Assembly: GCA_902563305.1 (NCBI GenBank)
Contig: CACEWP010000009.1
Location: 1-47,426 of the forward strand
DNA: 47,426 nucleotides
Reading direction: 5' to 3'
Source of the DNA: an uncultured Alphaproteobacteria bacterium
GTDB taxonomy: Bacteria; Pseudomonadota; Alphaproteobacteria; Methylaequorales; Methylaequoraceae
Position 1 is the first letter of the stretch. Each line of letters opens with the position of its first letter. The position numbers and the translations under genes were made by a program. This document shows positions 7,486 through 15,874 of the stretch, one piece after another. The notes beneath the pieces are model-generated. The model was not told the DNA's origin. It worked only from the letters and a program-made list of their open reading frames with translations, and ran no database searches.

Positions 7486-10249
7486 TCTTCCCAATACTAA
7501 TTTTTCTATGAAAGCAAATCTTTCTGAAAAAGAAGATCAATGGCTTGAATTTTGGAATAAAAATAAAATTTATGAAAAACTCAAAGAACAAAATAAGAAT
7601 TCAAAAGAATATATTCTTCATGATGGCCCTCCTTATGCTAACGGTGATCTTCATTTAGGACATGCATTAAATAAAATATTAAAAGATATTATATGTAGAT
7701 ATAAGTTTCAAAACTCCTTAAATGTAAATTTTATTCCTGGATGGGATTGTCATGGGCTACCAATAGAATGGAAGGTAGAGGAGAAGTTTAGGAGTTCTGG
7801 AAAAAAAAAATCTGAAGTAAGTTTAAAAGAATTTAGACAAGAATGTAGAGAATTCGCAAAGAATTGGGTGGAAATTCAAAAAAGGCAATTTAACAGATTT
7901 GGTATTCAAACTGATTGGAAAAATATTTATTTGACGATGAATAGGCAGGCTGAGTTGACTATTGTCTCTGAACTTCTTAAATTTCTAGAGTCAGAACAAT
8001 TATATTTAGGATTCAAACCAGTTATGTGGTCCGTTGTTGAACAAACAGCCTTAGCAGAAGCAGAGATTGAGTATCATGAAAAAAAATCAAAAGCTATTTA
8101 TGTCAAATTTCCTGTAACAAATTGGGAAGAAAACTTAAATATTATTATATGGACAACCACTCCTTGGACAATTCCATGCAATAAGGCTATAGCTTTTTCA
8201 AAAAAGTTAGATTATAAAATAATAAAGATAGAAGAAGATTTAGGTTCTCTTTCACTAAAAAGTGGTGAAAAAATTATTTTAGCAGAAAATTTAATTCAAA
8301 ATTTTTTAGTAACCCATTCTATTAAAAAATTCTCAATTCTTAATTCAATGAAAGTTGCAGATTTAGAAAAGTTGATTTGTGAACATCCACTAAAATCTAT
8401 TGGATATAAATTTGAAGTAAGACTCTTTGATTCTTGGCATGTAACTGATGAAACAGGAACAGGATTTGTCCATATTGCACCCAACCATGGAATTGAAGAC
8501 TTTGAAGTTGGTATAAAAAACAATTTAGATAATTTGCCTACTGTTGATGATAAGGGAATTTATACTTCAAATGTTCCTTTTTTTGAGGGCGTGCATGTTT
8601 TCAAAGCTGACGAGAAAGTTGTAAAGGAACTAGACAATGTTAACAAACTTATAAGTTGCATTGATTATACCCATAGCTACCCTCATTCATGGAGGTCTAA
8701 GGCCCCATTAATTTTCAGAGCTACTTCCCAATGGTTCATTTCGCTTGAACAAAAGGGTCTTAGAAATAAAGCATTAGATGAAATTGAGTTGGTCAAATGG
8801 ATTCCGGAAATTAGCAAAAATAGGATTAAATCGATGGTAAAGGATAGGCCTGATTGGTGTGTCTCAAGGCAAAGGTCTTGGGGAGTTCCCATAACAGTTT
8901 TTATTTCAAAAAAAAATGGAAAACCTCTTATTAATGAAAAAGTTAATAAAAGAATATTATCAGTTATTGAAGATGAAGGAATTGATTCATGGTTTATAAA
9001 ACCGAATGAATATTTTCTGAAGGATATTAAAAATCATGAGGAATTCGAAAAAGTTGATTCTATATTGGATGTTTGGTTCGATTCTGGATCAAGTCATGTT
9101 TATGTTTTAAAAAATAATGGAATAACCAATAAAGCAGACCTTTATCTTGAGGGTTCCGATCAACATCGTGGCTGGTTTCAGTCATCTTTAATTGAAAGTT
9201 GTGCAAATTATGGTGAAAGCCCTTTTAAAACGGTTTTGACACATGGTTTTGTGATAGATGAAAAAGGAAAAAAAATGTCAAAGTCTTTGGGTAACATTAT
9301 TTTACCATCCGATGTTATTAAAAAATATGGAGCAGATATTCTTAGAATTTGGGTTGCCAATTCAAATTTCAACGAAGATATAAAAATCAGTTATCAGAAC
9401 TTGGACAGACAAGCAGAGAGTTATAGAAAAATTCGGAATACAATTAGATTTATTCTAGGTAATCTAAATAATTTGTCACCAAATAAGAAAACTGATCATG
9501 AAAAACTTTTGCCCTTAGAGAAGTTTATAAGACACAAGTTATACACATTAAATAAAAAAATAAACTTAGAATATGAAGAATTTAATTTTAGTAAAGCTTT
9601 CCAAATTATTTTACATTTTTGTTCTCAAGAACTGTCAGCATTATTTTTTGATATAAGAAAAGATGCTTTATATTGTGATGGAAAAGATTCATTAGTAGTA
9701 CAGTCAACAAAAACTGTCATGGCTGACGTTTTTCAGTGCCTAATTAGATGGCTTTCGCCGATAATACCGTTTACTTGTGAAGAAGCATGGCAATGTTGGA
9801 GAGATGATGTAAAGGAGGAGGACAACGTGAGTTGTCATTTACTCAATAAAATAGAATTGTCAGACGATTGGAATAATGAGTCATTAGAGGAAGAATGGAC
9901 AAAAATCTTAGAGATAAAAAATGCATTTACTTTTGCAGTTGAAAAAAAAAGAAATCTCAAAGAAATTAAATCTAGTCTTGAGGCTAGAACATTTATTTTT
10001 TTTAAAAGTAAAGAATATAAAAAGATTGTTGACTCACATGATTTAAGCCAAATTCTAATCTCTGCTGATGTGACGATAACAGAAAATCTTGATGAGCATT
10101 TTTTATTTAATTCGGAAGAAAAAGTTATAGGAGTAAAAATTATGAAAGAAGATGGTGAGAAATGTCCAAGATGCTGGAAATTATTTAAAAAAATTGATCA
10201 AGGATCAGAGCTATGCAAAAGATGTGAATCAGTAATAAATGAAAATTAA
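7463..10249 (+). CDS. ileS: Isoleucyl-tRNA synthetase
   Basis: Class Ia synthetase charging tRNA-Ile. The HIGH box is HLGH at residues 64-67 in PYANGDLHLGHALNK, and the KMSKS box is residues 604-608. The CP1 editing domain contains WTTTPWTIPCNKA and GTGFVHIAPNHG. A C-terminal zinc finger has Cys901, Cys904, Cys918 and Cys921, as in bacterial-type IleS. Length is 928 aa. The start at 7463 gives the usual N-terminus (TINLPNTNFSMKANL) and overlaps ribF by 23 nt; the end overlaps lspA by 11 nt. An A10 run at 7801-7810 lies in the coding region. Confidence 0.98.
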   Translation: MTYSKTINLPNTNFSMKANLSEKEDQWLEFWNKNKIYEKLKEQNKNSKEYILHDGPPYANGDLHLGHALNKILKDIICRYKFQNSLNVNFIPGWDCHGLPIEWKVEEKFRSSGKKKSEVSLKEFRQECREFAKNWVEIQKRQFNRFGIQTDWKNIYLTMNRQAELTIVSELLKFLESEQLYLGFKPVMWSVVEQTALAEAEIEYHEKKSKAIYVKFPVTNWEENLNIIIWTTTPWTIPCNKAIAFSKKLDYKIIKIEEDLGSLSLKSGEKIILAENLIQNFLVTHSIKKFSILNSMKVADLEKLICEHPLKSIGYKFEVRLFDSWHVTDETGTGFVHIAPNHGIEDFEVGIKNNLDNLPTVDDKGIYTSNVPFFEGVHVFKADEKVVKELDNVNKLISCIDYTHSYPHSWRSKAPLIFRATSQWFISLEQKGLRNKALDEIELVKWIPEISKNRIKSMVKDRPDWCVSRQRSWGVPITVFISKKNGKPLINEKVNKRILSVIEDEGIDSWFIKPNEYFLKDIKNHEEFEKVDSILDVWFDSGSSHVYVLKNNGITNKADLYLEGSDQHRGWFQSSLIESCANYGESPFKTVLTHGFVIDEKGKKMSKSLGNIILPSDVIKKYGADILRIWVANSNFNEDIKISYQNLDRQAESYRKIRNTIRFILGNLNNLSPNKKTDHEKLLPLEKFIRHKLYTLNKKINLEYEEFNFSKAFQIILHFCSQELSALFFDIRKDALYCDGKDSLVVQSTKTVMADVFQCLIRWLSPIIPFTCEEAWQCWRDDVKEEDNVSCHLLNKIELSDDWNNESLEEEWTKILEIKNAFTFAVEKKRNLKEIKSSLEARTFIFFKSKEYKKIVDSHDLSQILISADVTITENLDEHFLFNSEEKVIGVKIMKEDGEKCPRCWKLFKKIDQGSELCKRCESVINEN

Positions 10250-10703
10250 AAAAAAATATTTCTTTTCATTCTACGTTACTTTTTTAAGCATTATAGCTGA
10301 TCAATTTTCAAAATTCTTAGTAATAAAAAAAATAGAACTCCTTCCTCTTTATGATCCATTATTTAATGGACTAAATATAGTTTATGTTGAGAATAAGGGT
10401 GTGAGTTTTGGCATGCTTTCTCAGTATAATATTCCGTTTTATCTTGGAATATTATCAATAATTATAAGCTCTTACATAATATTTTTAATAATTAAGTCTG
10501 AAAGGAAAATAGAGGTCTGCGGTCTGTCTTTAATATTAGGTGGAGCACTTGGAAATGGTGTAGATAGACTTTTAAAGGGTTATGTAGTTGATTTTATTGA
10601 CTTTTACTTTGGAAAAGCACATTGGCCAGCTTTTAATATTGCAGATACTTGCATTACAATTGGAGCGATTTTATTTTTCTTTAATGCATTTAAAAATAAA
10701 TGA
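10239..10703 (+). CDS. lspA: Lipoprotein signal peptidase (signal peptidase II)
   Basis: Inner-membrane aspartyl peptidase that removes signal peptides from diacylglyceryl-modified lipoproteins. The 154 aa protein has about four membrane segments and the conserved motifs DQFSKFLVI, ENKGVSFGM, GGALGNGVDRLLKGYVVDF and FNIADTCITIG, which hold the two catalytic Asp residues. It overlaps ileS by 11 nt. Two lipoprotein genes, whose products are expected LspA substrates, follow after a 99-bp gap with its own promoter. Confidence 0.95.
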   Translation: MKIKKKYFFSFYVTFLSIIADQFSKFLVIKKIELLPLYDPLFNGLNIVYVENKGVSFGMLSQYNIPFYLGILSIIISSYIIFLIIKSERKIEVCGLSLILGGALGNGVDRLLKGYVVDFIDFYFGKAHWPAFNIADTCITIGAILFFFNAFKNK

Positions 10704-10746
10704 GAATTATGCTTTTCAAAACCAAAAAGTAATGTTATTTATATAC

Positions 10747-10774
10747 TTGAAATACAACAAAATGTTTGTATAAA
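10747..10774 (+). promoter_or_regulatory. Sigma70-type promoter for the lipoprotein-M16 run
   Basis: TTGAAA (10747-10752) and TATAAA (10769-10774) are each 5 of 6 to consensus and separated by 16 nt. A TG lies just before the -10 hexamer. Transcription should begin near 10781. It lies in the only sizeable gap (10704-10802) of the 6088-17604 run, so it probably drives the genes from 10803 onward independently of ileS-lspA. Confidence 0.55.
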
Positions 10775-10809
10775 TGTTTTATAAAACACTATATATAGTA
10801 TCATGATAC
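10775..10809 (+). promoter_or_regulatory. Three adjacent perfect palindromes at the transcription start
   Basis: TGTTTTATAAAACA (10775-10788), ACTATATATAGT (10788-10799) and GTATCATGATAC (10798-10809) are each their own reverse complement. The first begins at the base after the -10 hexamer and the last contains the ATG start codon at 10803. This is where a dimeric repressor would sit. I do not recognise the sites as those of a known regulator, and no regulator gene is nearby. Confidence 0.45.
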
Positions 10810-11462
10810 ACTTTTTTAGCAAAATCGGGAAATTTGCAGCATTCGTAATTTTTCTACTATTTGGAGTCCAATCCTGTACCACACTAGAATCCACAGTAGA
10901 TTCTACATGGGATTCAATTTCAGAGGCAGGTGATTTTATCTACGACTCAGTAAACTTTTGGGATGAAGATGAACCTGAACAAAGCGAAGCAATTGTAATA
11001 GAAGAGGCAGTTGAAGTTCCAGAATATGCTCTTCCTGATGAAAATTATTTTGAAAGTAGTCCTCAACCATTTGAAAGCTTAAGTCAACAACAAAATTTCC
11101 AACCTCAAGCTAATTTTAATACTTACTATGATCCAATTTACAGAAGTCAAAGACAATATTATTTTGTAGGGCCTAATGGTACACCAATGTTAGCACCACC
11201 ACCACCTCCATTTCCGCAATATTCGATTGATCAGGTAGCACCTATTCCTTACTCCTATTCAAATAATTTAGGTATACAACGACCTTTGAACCCCATTAAC
11301 CCATTAAATCGGAACTCTTCTAGAAATTTAAATAATCTAAATAATTTAAAACCTACTGTTACACTTGAGGAAGAAATGGAATTGTTCGGTATTCAGAACG
11401 ATTGCGTTAGAGTCAAAGAAGACTTTGTGAATGGGGGATTTATGTGTGACGATTATGATTGA
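10803..11462 (+). CDS. Putative lipoprotein of unknown function
   Basis: I do not recognise this 219 aa protein. Visible: an N-terminal Lys and hydrophobic segment (residues 8-23) ending in LFGVQSC, a passable lipobox with Cys25; then an acidic region (WDEDEPEQSE, IEEAVEVPEY); then Gln/Asn/Pro-rich low complexity with a PPPPPF stretch and Asn-Leu repeats; and a C-terminus with two Cys (NDCVRVKEDF and FMCDDYD) that could form a disulfide. The composition suggests a largely disordered periplasmic protein anchored to a membrane. It is first behind the promoter at 10747, between lspA and a BamF-like lipoprotein gene, with an 8-nt overlap onto the latter, so an outer-membrane role is a reasonable guess only. 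Confidence 0.75.
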   Translation: MIHFFSKIGKFAAFVIFLLFGVQSCTTLESTVDSTWDSISEAGDFIYDSVNFWDEDEPEQSEAIVIEEAVEVPEYALPDENYFESSPQPFESLSQQQNFQPQANFNTYYDPIYRSQRQYYFVGPNGTPMLAPPPPPFPQYSIDQVAPIPYSYSNNLGIQRPLNPINPLNRNSSRNLNNLNNLKPTVTLEEEMELFGIQNDCVRVKEDFVNGGFMCDDYD

Positions 11463-12036
11463 TAAAAAATTAAATGTTTGGATATTTTTATTTCTTTTTC
11501 TTGTAAGTTCTTGCGAGACTCTTCAGGACTTCGCTGGTCTTAGTAAACCCGATTTAGAGAGAGAACTTATAGATGAAACACCAGAATTAGTTCTACCACC
11601 TGATTTCAGTAGAGTTGCGAGGCCAACTAATACAAGAAAAATCCAACAAAATAATAATTTAAATAATACCTTCCAACAAACCCAATTTCAAACTATTCAG
11701 CCACGCGTTACAAATTTTATAGCTCCGCAAATTAATATTCAATCGTCTCCAACTCCTTCAGATTCACTTGAAAGATTTAAAGAAAATAAAAAATTTACAA
11801 TTGGAGAATGGGTTTATGGTCAATACGTCCAGGGTTTTAAACAGGGTAATCTTTATTATAAGCCAATTTATGACAAAGGATATAACTTTTCTAGGAGATA
11901 TCTACCTGATCAGAATGTTTCATCATTTTTAAATCAACCCATACCCCAATCTAACTATGGTAATTTTGATAATAGACAAATGATTCAAAATGAGCCAAGT
12001 ATTCAGAATATAGACAACTTACCAATTATTGAATAA
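11455..12036 (+). CDS. BamF-like (DUF3035-type) outer-membrane lipoprotein
   Basis: Small lipoprotein with a clear lipobox, LVSSC, after a hydrophobic segment. Just after the Cys it has GLSKPDLERELIDETPELVLP followed by PDFSRVARP, resembling the conserved start of alphaproteobacterial DUF3035/BamF, a lipoprotein of the beta-barrel assembly machine. The rest is Asn/Gln-rich and little conserved. I place the start at ATG 11455, giving MIDKKLNVWIFLF, rather than 11431, because it gives a normal signal peptide and a short overlap with the previous gene. It lies between lipoprotein and M16 genes, as I recall for other alphaproteobacteria. Assignment rests on the short motif and context. Confidence 0.6.
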   Translation: MIDKKLNVWIFLFLFLVSSCETLQDFAGLSKPDLERELIDETPELVLPPDFSRVARPTNTRKIQQNNNLNNTFQQTQFQTIQPRVTNFIAPQINIQSSPTPSDSLERFKENKKFTIGEWVYGQYVQGFKQGNLYYKPIYDKGYNFSRRYLPDQNVSSFLNQPIPQSNYGNFDNRQMIQNEPSIQNIDNLPIIE

Positions 12037-13344
12037 ATGAAATTAGTTGCTTTTTTGCTAGTTTTGTTATTTTCTTTCGAATCTTCTTCAAAGAAGCTTT
12101 TTAATGCAAAGTCAACTAATTTAGATAACGGTTTAACGCTTGTGGTCGTTGAAAATTCAAGAGCGCCTGTTGTGGCCCAAATGATTTGGTATAACTTTGG
12201 ATCAAGTATCGAAAAAAGAGGTAAAAGTGGTTTAGCACATTTCATGGAACATCTCATGTTTAAAGGAACTAAAAAACATCCGAAAAGCTTTTTCTCTGAC
12301 TTTCTCTCAAAGGTTGGAGGTAGTGAAAATGCTTTTACGAGTTATGATTACACAGCATATTATCAGATATTTCCAAGTCAGCATGTTGAAAAGTTAATTG
12401 AATTAGAAGCGGACAGAATGAAAAATCTAACTCTAACAAAAAAAAATGTAGAGATTGAAAAACAAGTTATATTAGAAGAGCGTTTTCAAAGGATTGAAAG
12501 TGACCCATCGGCACAATTAGACGAATCAATGAGAAGTATCTTATTCCCTAATCATTACTATGGTAGGCCAATTATTGGCTGGAGGCATGAAATTGAAAAT
12601 CTGTCCTATAAAGATGTTATAGATTTTTATAAAGAATTATATAACCCTCAAAATGCAACGCTTATTTTATCTGGTGATGTAAAATTTGATGATGCAAAAA
12701 AATTAGTTAAGAAATACTATAAGGATTACAAATCTCCAATTAAGTTAGAGCAAATTAATCTTGAGAACCCTGACCTCAAAACTTCCACAAATGTTGAATT
12801 AAAGAATGAAAATGTAAAACAACCAATTTGGAAAAGAATATATAGGACCAAGTCATACGGTTCATCAATTGAAGAATCTATCGCACTAGACCTCGGAATT
12901 AAAATATTAGCTGGAGGAACTTCTAGTATATTGTATGAAGAATTTGTTAATAAAAAAAAAATTTTTTCTATGATAGGTGGATTTTATCAAGGTTTAGCAA
13001 GAGGTGAAGGATATATTTATTTGTATGCAATTCCAAATAATGAAATAGATCATGTAAAAATTAATTATCTACTCGAAGATTTTTTAATTAATGTTGATAG
13101 TGAGATTACGGAAGAAAAATTGAAATTAGAAAAAAAAAAATATTATTACGATAGTGTTTATGGAATGGATGGGATACTGAAACCTGCAGAGGCAATTGGC
13201 GAGGCTTTAACTGTAGGCATTAGTTTGAAGGATATTGAAAATTGGAATAAGAAACTAAGTGAAGTTAACTTAAAAATGGTAAAAAAAGAATTGAAAGAAT
13301 TTATAAAAAATAAAAATTTTGTCACTGGAAGTTTAAAGAATTGA
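12037..13344 (+). CDS. M16 zinc peptidase, catalytic subunit
   Basis: Exported M16B-type metallopeptidase of 435 aa. After a signal peptide (about residues 1-18) comes the inverted zinc motif HxxEH at residues 68-72 (GLAHFMEHLMFKGT). The third ligand is probably Glu147 in VILEERFQ. The C-terminal half lacks the strong Arg/Tyr substrate motif that the next gene has. The paired layout resembles mitochondrial processing peptidase and bacterial M16B heterodimers, so the two products probably work together on periplasmic peptides or proteins; the substrate is unknown. The ATG directly follows the BamF-like stop, and an A11 run lies at 13130-13140. Confidence 0.9.
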   Translation: MKLVAFLLVLLFSFESSSKKLFNAKSTNLDNGLTLVVVENSRAPVVAQMIWYNFGSSIEKRGKSGLAHFMEHLMFKGTKKHPKSFFSDFLSKVGGSENAFTSYDYTAYYQIFPSQHVEKLIELEADRMKNLTLTKKNVEIEKQVILEERFQRIESDPSAQLDESMRSILFPNHYYGRPIIGWRHEIENLSYKDVIDFYKELYNPQNATLILSGDVKFDDAKKLVKKYYKDYKSPIKLEQINLENPDLKTSTNVELKNENVKQPIWKRIYRTKSYGSSIEESIALDLGIKILAGGTSSILYEEFVNKKKIFSMIGGFYQGLARGEGYIYLYAIPNNEIDHVKINYLLEDFLINVDSEITEEKLKLEKKKYYYDSVYGMDGILKPAEAIGEALTVGISLKDIENWNKKLSEVNLKMVKKELKEFIKNKNFVTGSLKN

Positions 13345-14627
13345 AATTAATTTTTGTTATCCTGTTATTTTTCTTCAATAGTTCACATAGTTTTGAATAT
13401 GAAAAGCTAGAAACAAAATCAGGAATTAAATTTTGGTTTGTGGAAGATAAATCTATTCCAATAATAAGTGTGAGTTTTAGTTTTAGAGGCGGAAGTTCAA
13501 TTGATTTTTCAGAGAAGAATGGTATTTCAAATCTAATGACTTCATTAATGGATGAAGGGACTAGCAAACTAACTTCCAGTGACTTTAAAAATCAAATGAA
13601 ATTGAATGGAATGAGATTAAATTTATCTTCACAAAAAGATAAAATTGATGGATCATTTCAAATTATAGCCTCACAATTAGAACAGGGGTTTGAGCTTTTT
13701 TATCAGGCATTAAATCATCCTCGTTTTGATGAAGAGGATATTGAAAGAGTAAGAAAACAAATAATTTCTAGTATTAAACTAGATGAATCTGATTTATCGA
13801 CTTTAGCATCTAATAAATTTAATCAGTTTTTTTTTAATGAACATAATTTTTCAAGAAATGTTAAAGGATCGATTAATACTATATCGAACATAGACCGTTA
13901 TGATCTAATTAATTTTCATAAAAATGCATTTCAGAAAAATAATGTTATTATTGGAGTAGCAGGAAATATAAAGAAAAAAAAAATAACAGAGTTAATTGAA
14001 AAAGTTTTTGGAAATTTAGAAAATTCAGAAAAGATACCTCCAGTTAAAAAATTTACACGATTAGCCAAAGGAGAGGAAACTTACAAAATGAAAACACCGC
14101 AGACAAGCGTATTATTTGGTCACCCTGGATTAGCGAGAAATAACGAAAATTTTTTTGCTTTAAGAATTGCAAATTATATTTTTGGTGGTGGAGGTTTTCA
14201 ATCTCGATTATATAAAAATGTTAGAGAAAAAAAAGGGTTAGTATATTCAATTTACTCTTACTTACTCTCTTATGACAATGACGGGGTAATAGTGGGAGGG
14301 TTTCAAACTCGAAATAAATCAGTTTATCAAACTATAAAAAATGTGAAAAACGAGTGGAAGAGACTACAGAGTAAGGGAATTAGTAGGAAAGAATTTGAGA
14401 ATGCAAAAGCTTATTTTAAGGGATCTTTTACGAGAAATTTTACAAGTACAATATCAATTGCTAGATTATTACAGATCGTTCAATATTTTGATTTAGGTGA
14501 AGACTATTTTGAAAAAAGAGATGAGATTATTAATAATTTGGAACTTAAAGAAGTAAATGAAATAATCTCAAAATTTTTTTCTAGTGATGAATTATTTTTT
14601 ATGATTGTGGGAGAACCTGAAGGATAA
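13341..14627 (+). CDS. M16 peptidase-like, non-catalytic subunit
   Basis: 428 aa partner of the upstream M16 peptidase. The position of HxxEH is occupied by NLMTSLM (residues 64-70), so it cannot bind zinc in the usual way. It keeps the C-terminal substrate motif GGGGFQSRLYKNVREKKGL followed by VYSIYSYL, with Arg289 and Tyr302. A signal peptide is present. The start is TTG at 13341, overlapping the previous stop as TTGA; there is no nearby ATG giving a full signal peptide. Split active-site plus Arg/Tyr subunits are known for M16B heterodimers. Confidence 0.9.
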   Translation: MKLIFVILLFFFNSSHSFEYEKLETKSGIKFWFVEDKSIPIISVSFSFRGGSSIDFSEKNGISNLMTSLMDEGTSKLTSSDFKNQMKLNGMRLNLSSQKDKIDGSFQIIASQLEQGFELFYQALNHPRFDEEDIERVRKQIISSIKLDESDLSTLASNKFNQFFFNEHNFSRNVKGSINTISNIDRYDLINFHKNAFQKNNVIIGVAGNIKKKKITELIEKVFGNLENSEKIPPVKKFTRLAKGEETYKMKTPQTSVLFGHPGLARNNENFFALRIANYIFGGGGFQSRLYKNVREKKGLVYSIYSYLLSYDNDGVIVGGFQTRNKSVYQTIKNVKNEWKRLQSKGISRKEFENAKAYFKGSFTRNFTSTISIARLLQIVQYFDLGEDYFEKRDEIINNLELKEVNEIISKFFSSDELFFMIVGEPEG

Positions 14628-15874
14628 TGGTTTTTTCGCAGGAAACATTCAATCTTGAAAAAGGCTCAAATCAAAAAAGTAAAGCTAAATATGATAAAGC
14701 AAAAAACCATGTTTTAAATTGCATTAAAAATAAATCGTTTGGATTTATAGAAGATTTGTATTCCAAGAATTACAATGAAATTTTTTCCACAGTTAACAAA
14801 CTAAAAAAATTTGATAATGTGATATTTTTAGGAACTGGAGGATCAAGTTTAGGGGGGAAAACATTAGTTTCACTAGTAACAAATTTTTTTTTAAATATTT
14901 CTAAACCAAAAATCTATTTCATAGAAAATGTAGATTCATCATCAATACTTGGTTTACTAAAAAATATTAATCTTGATAGAACTGCTTGCGTTGTTATTTC
15001 TAAATCAGGCGAGACAATTGAAACAATTTCTCAATTTTTTTTGATTTTAAATCAATTTGAAAAAAAAAAAATTTCAATTAAAAAAAAGTTTTTTGTAATT
15101 ACTGAAGATAAAGAAAGCTCCTTAAAAGATATCCAAGAAGAGAAGAAACTATATTTCTTAAATCATCCTGATTCGATTGGTGGAAGATTCTCTGTTTTTT
15201 CAGTTGTAGGACTTCTTCCGGCATCTTTGGTTAATTTTAATATAAAAAAATTTTGTAGTGGTGCTAAAGATTTTTTGAGTGAAATTGAACATGGTAAAAA
15301 ATTTGACTATTTTTTTTTACCTATTTTCAATTTAATCAAGCTTTATGAAAAAGGAGTAAATATGTCAATTATAATGCCTTATTCTGATTCTTTACAAAAT
15401 TTATCTTTTTGGTACCGACAATTGTGGGCAGAAAGTATTGGTAAGGATGGTAAGGGAATAACTCCAATTAATTCTCTCGGAACAGTAGACCAACATAGCC
15501 AGTTACAATTATATCTTGACGGTCCTAGGGATAAGTTTTTTACAATTATTGGTGAAAGAAAAAGAAAAAAAGGTGCAAAAATTGATTGCCGCTACTCAAA
15601 GAACAAAACTTACACAAATCTTCACAAAAAGTCTTTAGATACTTTGCTTGAAGCAGAGATGATGGCAACTATCCAAACAATAAAAAATAAAAATTTACCT
15701 ATTAGGGTGCTAATTTTAAAATCACTAAATGAAAAGCAAATGGGAAGTTTAATGATGTTTTTTTTTATTGAGACTATATTTAGCTGTTTTTTATTAGACC
15801 TAAATCCATTTGATCAGCCAGCAGTAGAGGAAGGTAAGAAGTTAACTAAAGAACTCCTTAAAAAAAGAAAATGA
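14627..15874 (+). CDS. pgi: Glucose-6-phosphate isomerase
   Basis: Interconverts glucose-6-phosphate and fructose-6-phosphate. Family motifs are GTGGSSLGGKTL, VISKSGETIETI, SIGGRFSVFSVVGLLPASL, TPINSLGTVDQHSQLQLYL (with the conserved His) and NPFDQPAVEEGKKL. At 415 aa it is clearly shorter than the 549 aa E. coli enzyme and close to the short forms of several bacteria. ATG overlaps the M16 stop by one base and the TGA overlaps the mutL ATG (ATGA). An A12 run at 15060-15071 encodes part of a Lys-rich surface segment. Its place after peptidase genes looks like operon packing rather than a functional link. Confidence 0.93.
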   Translation: MVFSQETFNLEKGSNQKSKAKYDKAKNHVLNCIKNKSFGFIEDLYSKNYNEIFSTVNKLKKFDNVIFLGTGGSSLGGKTLVSLVTNFFLNISKPKIYFIENVDSSSILGLLKNINLDRTACVVISKSGETIETISQFFLILNQFEKKKISIKKKFFVITEDKESSLKDIQEEKKLYFLNHPDSIGGRFSVFSVVGLLPASLVNFNIKKFCSGAKDFLSEIEHGKKFDYFFLPIFNLIKLYEKGVNMSIIMPYSDSLQNLSFWYRQLWAESIGKDGKGITPINSLGTVDQHSQLQLYLDGPRDKFFTIIGERKRKKGAKIDCRYSKNKTYTNLHKKSLDTLLEAEMMATIQTIKNKNLPIRVLILKSLNEKQMGSLMMFFFIETIFSCFLLDLNPFDQPAVEEGKKLTKELLKKRK

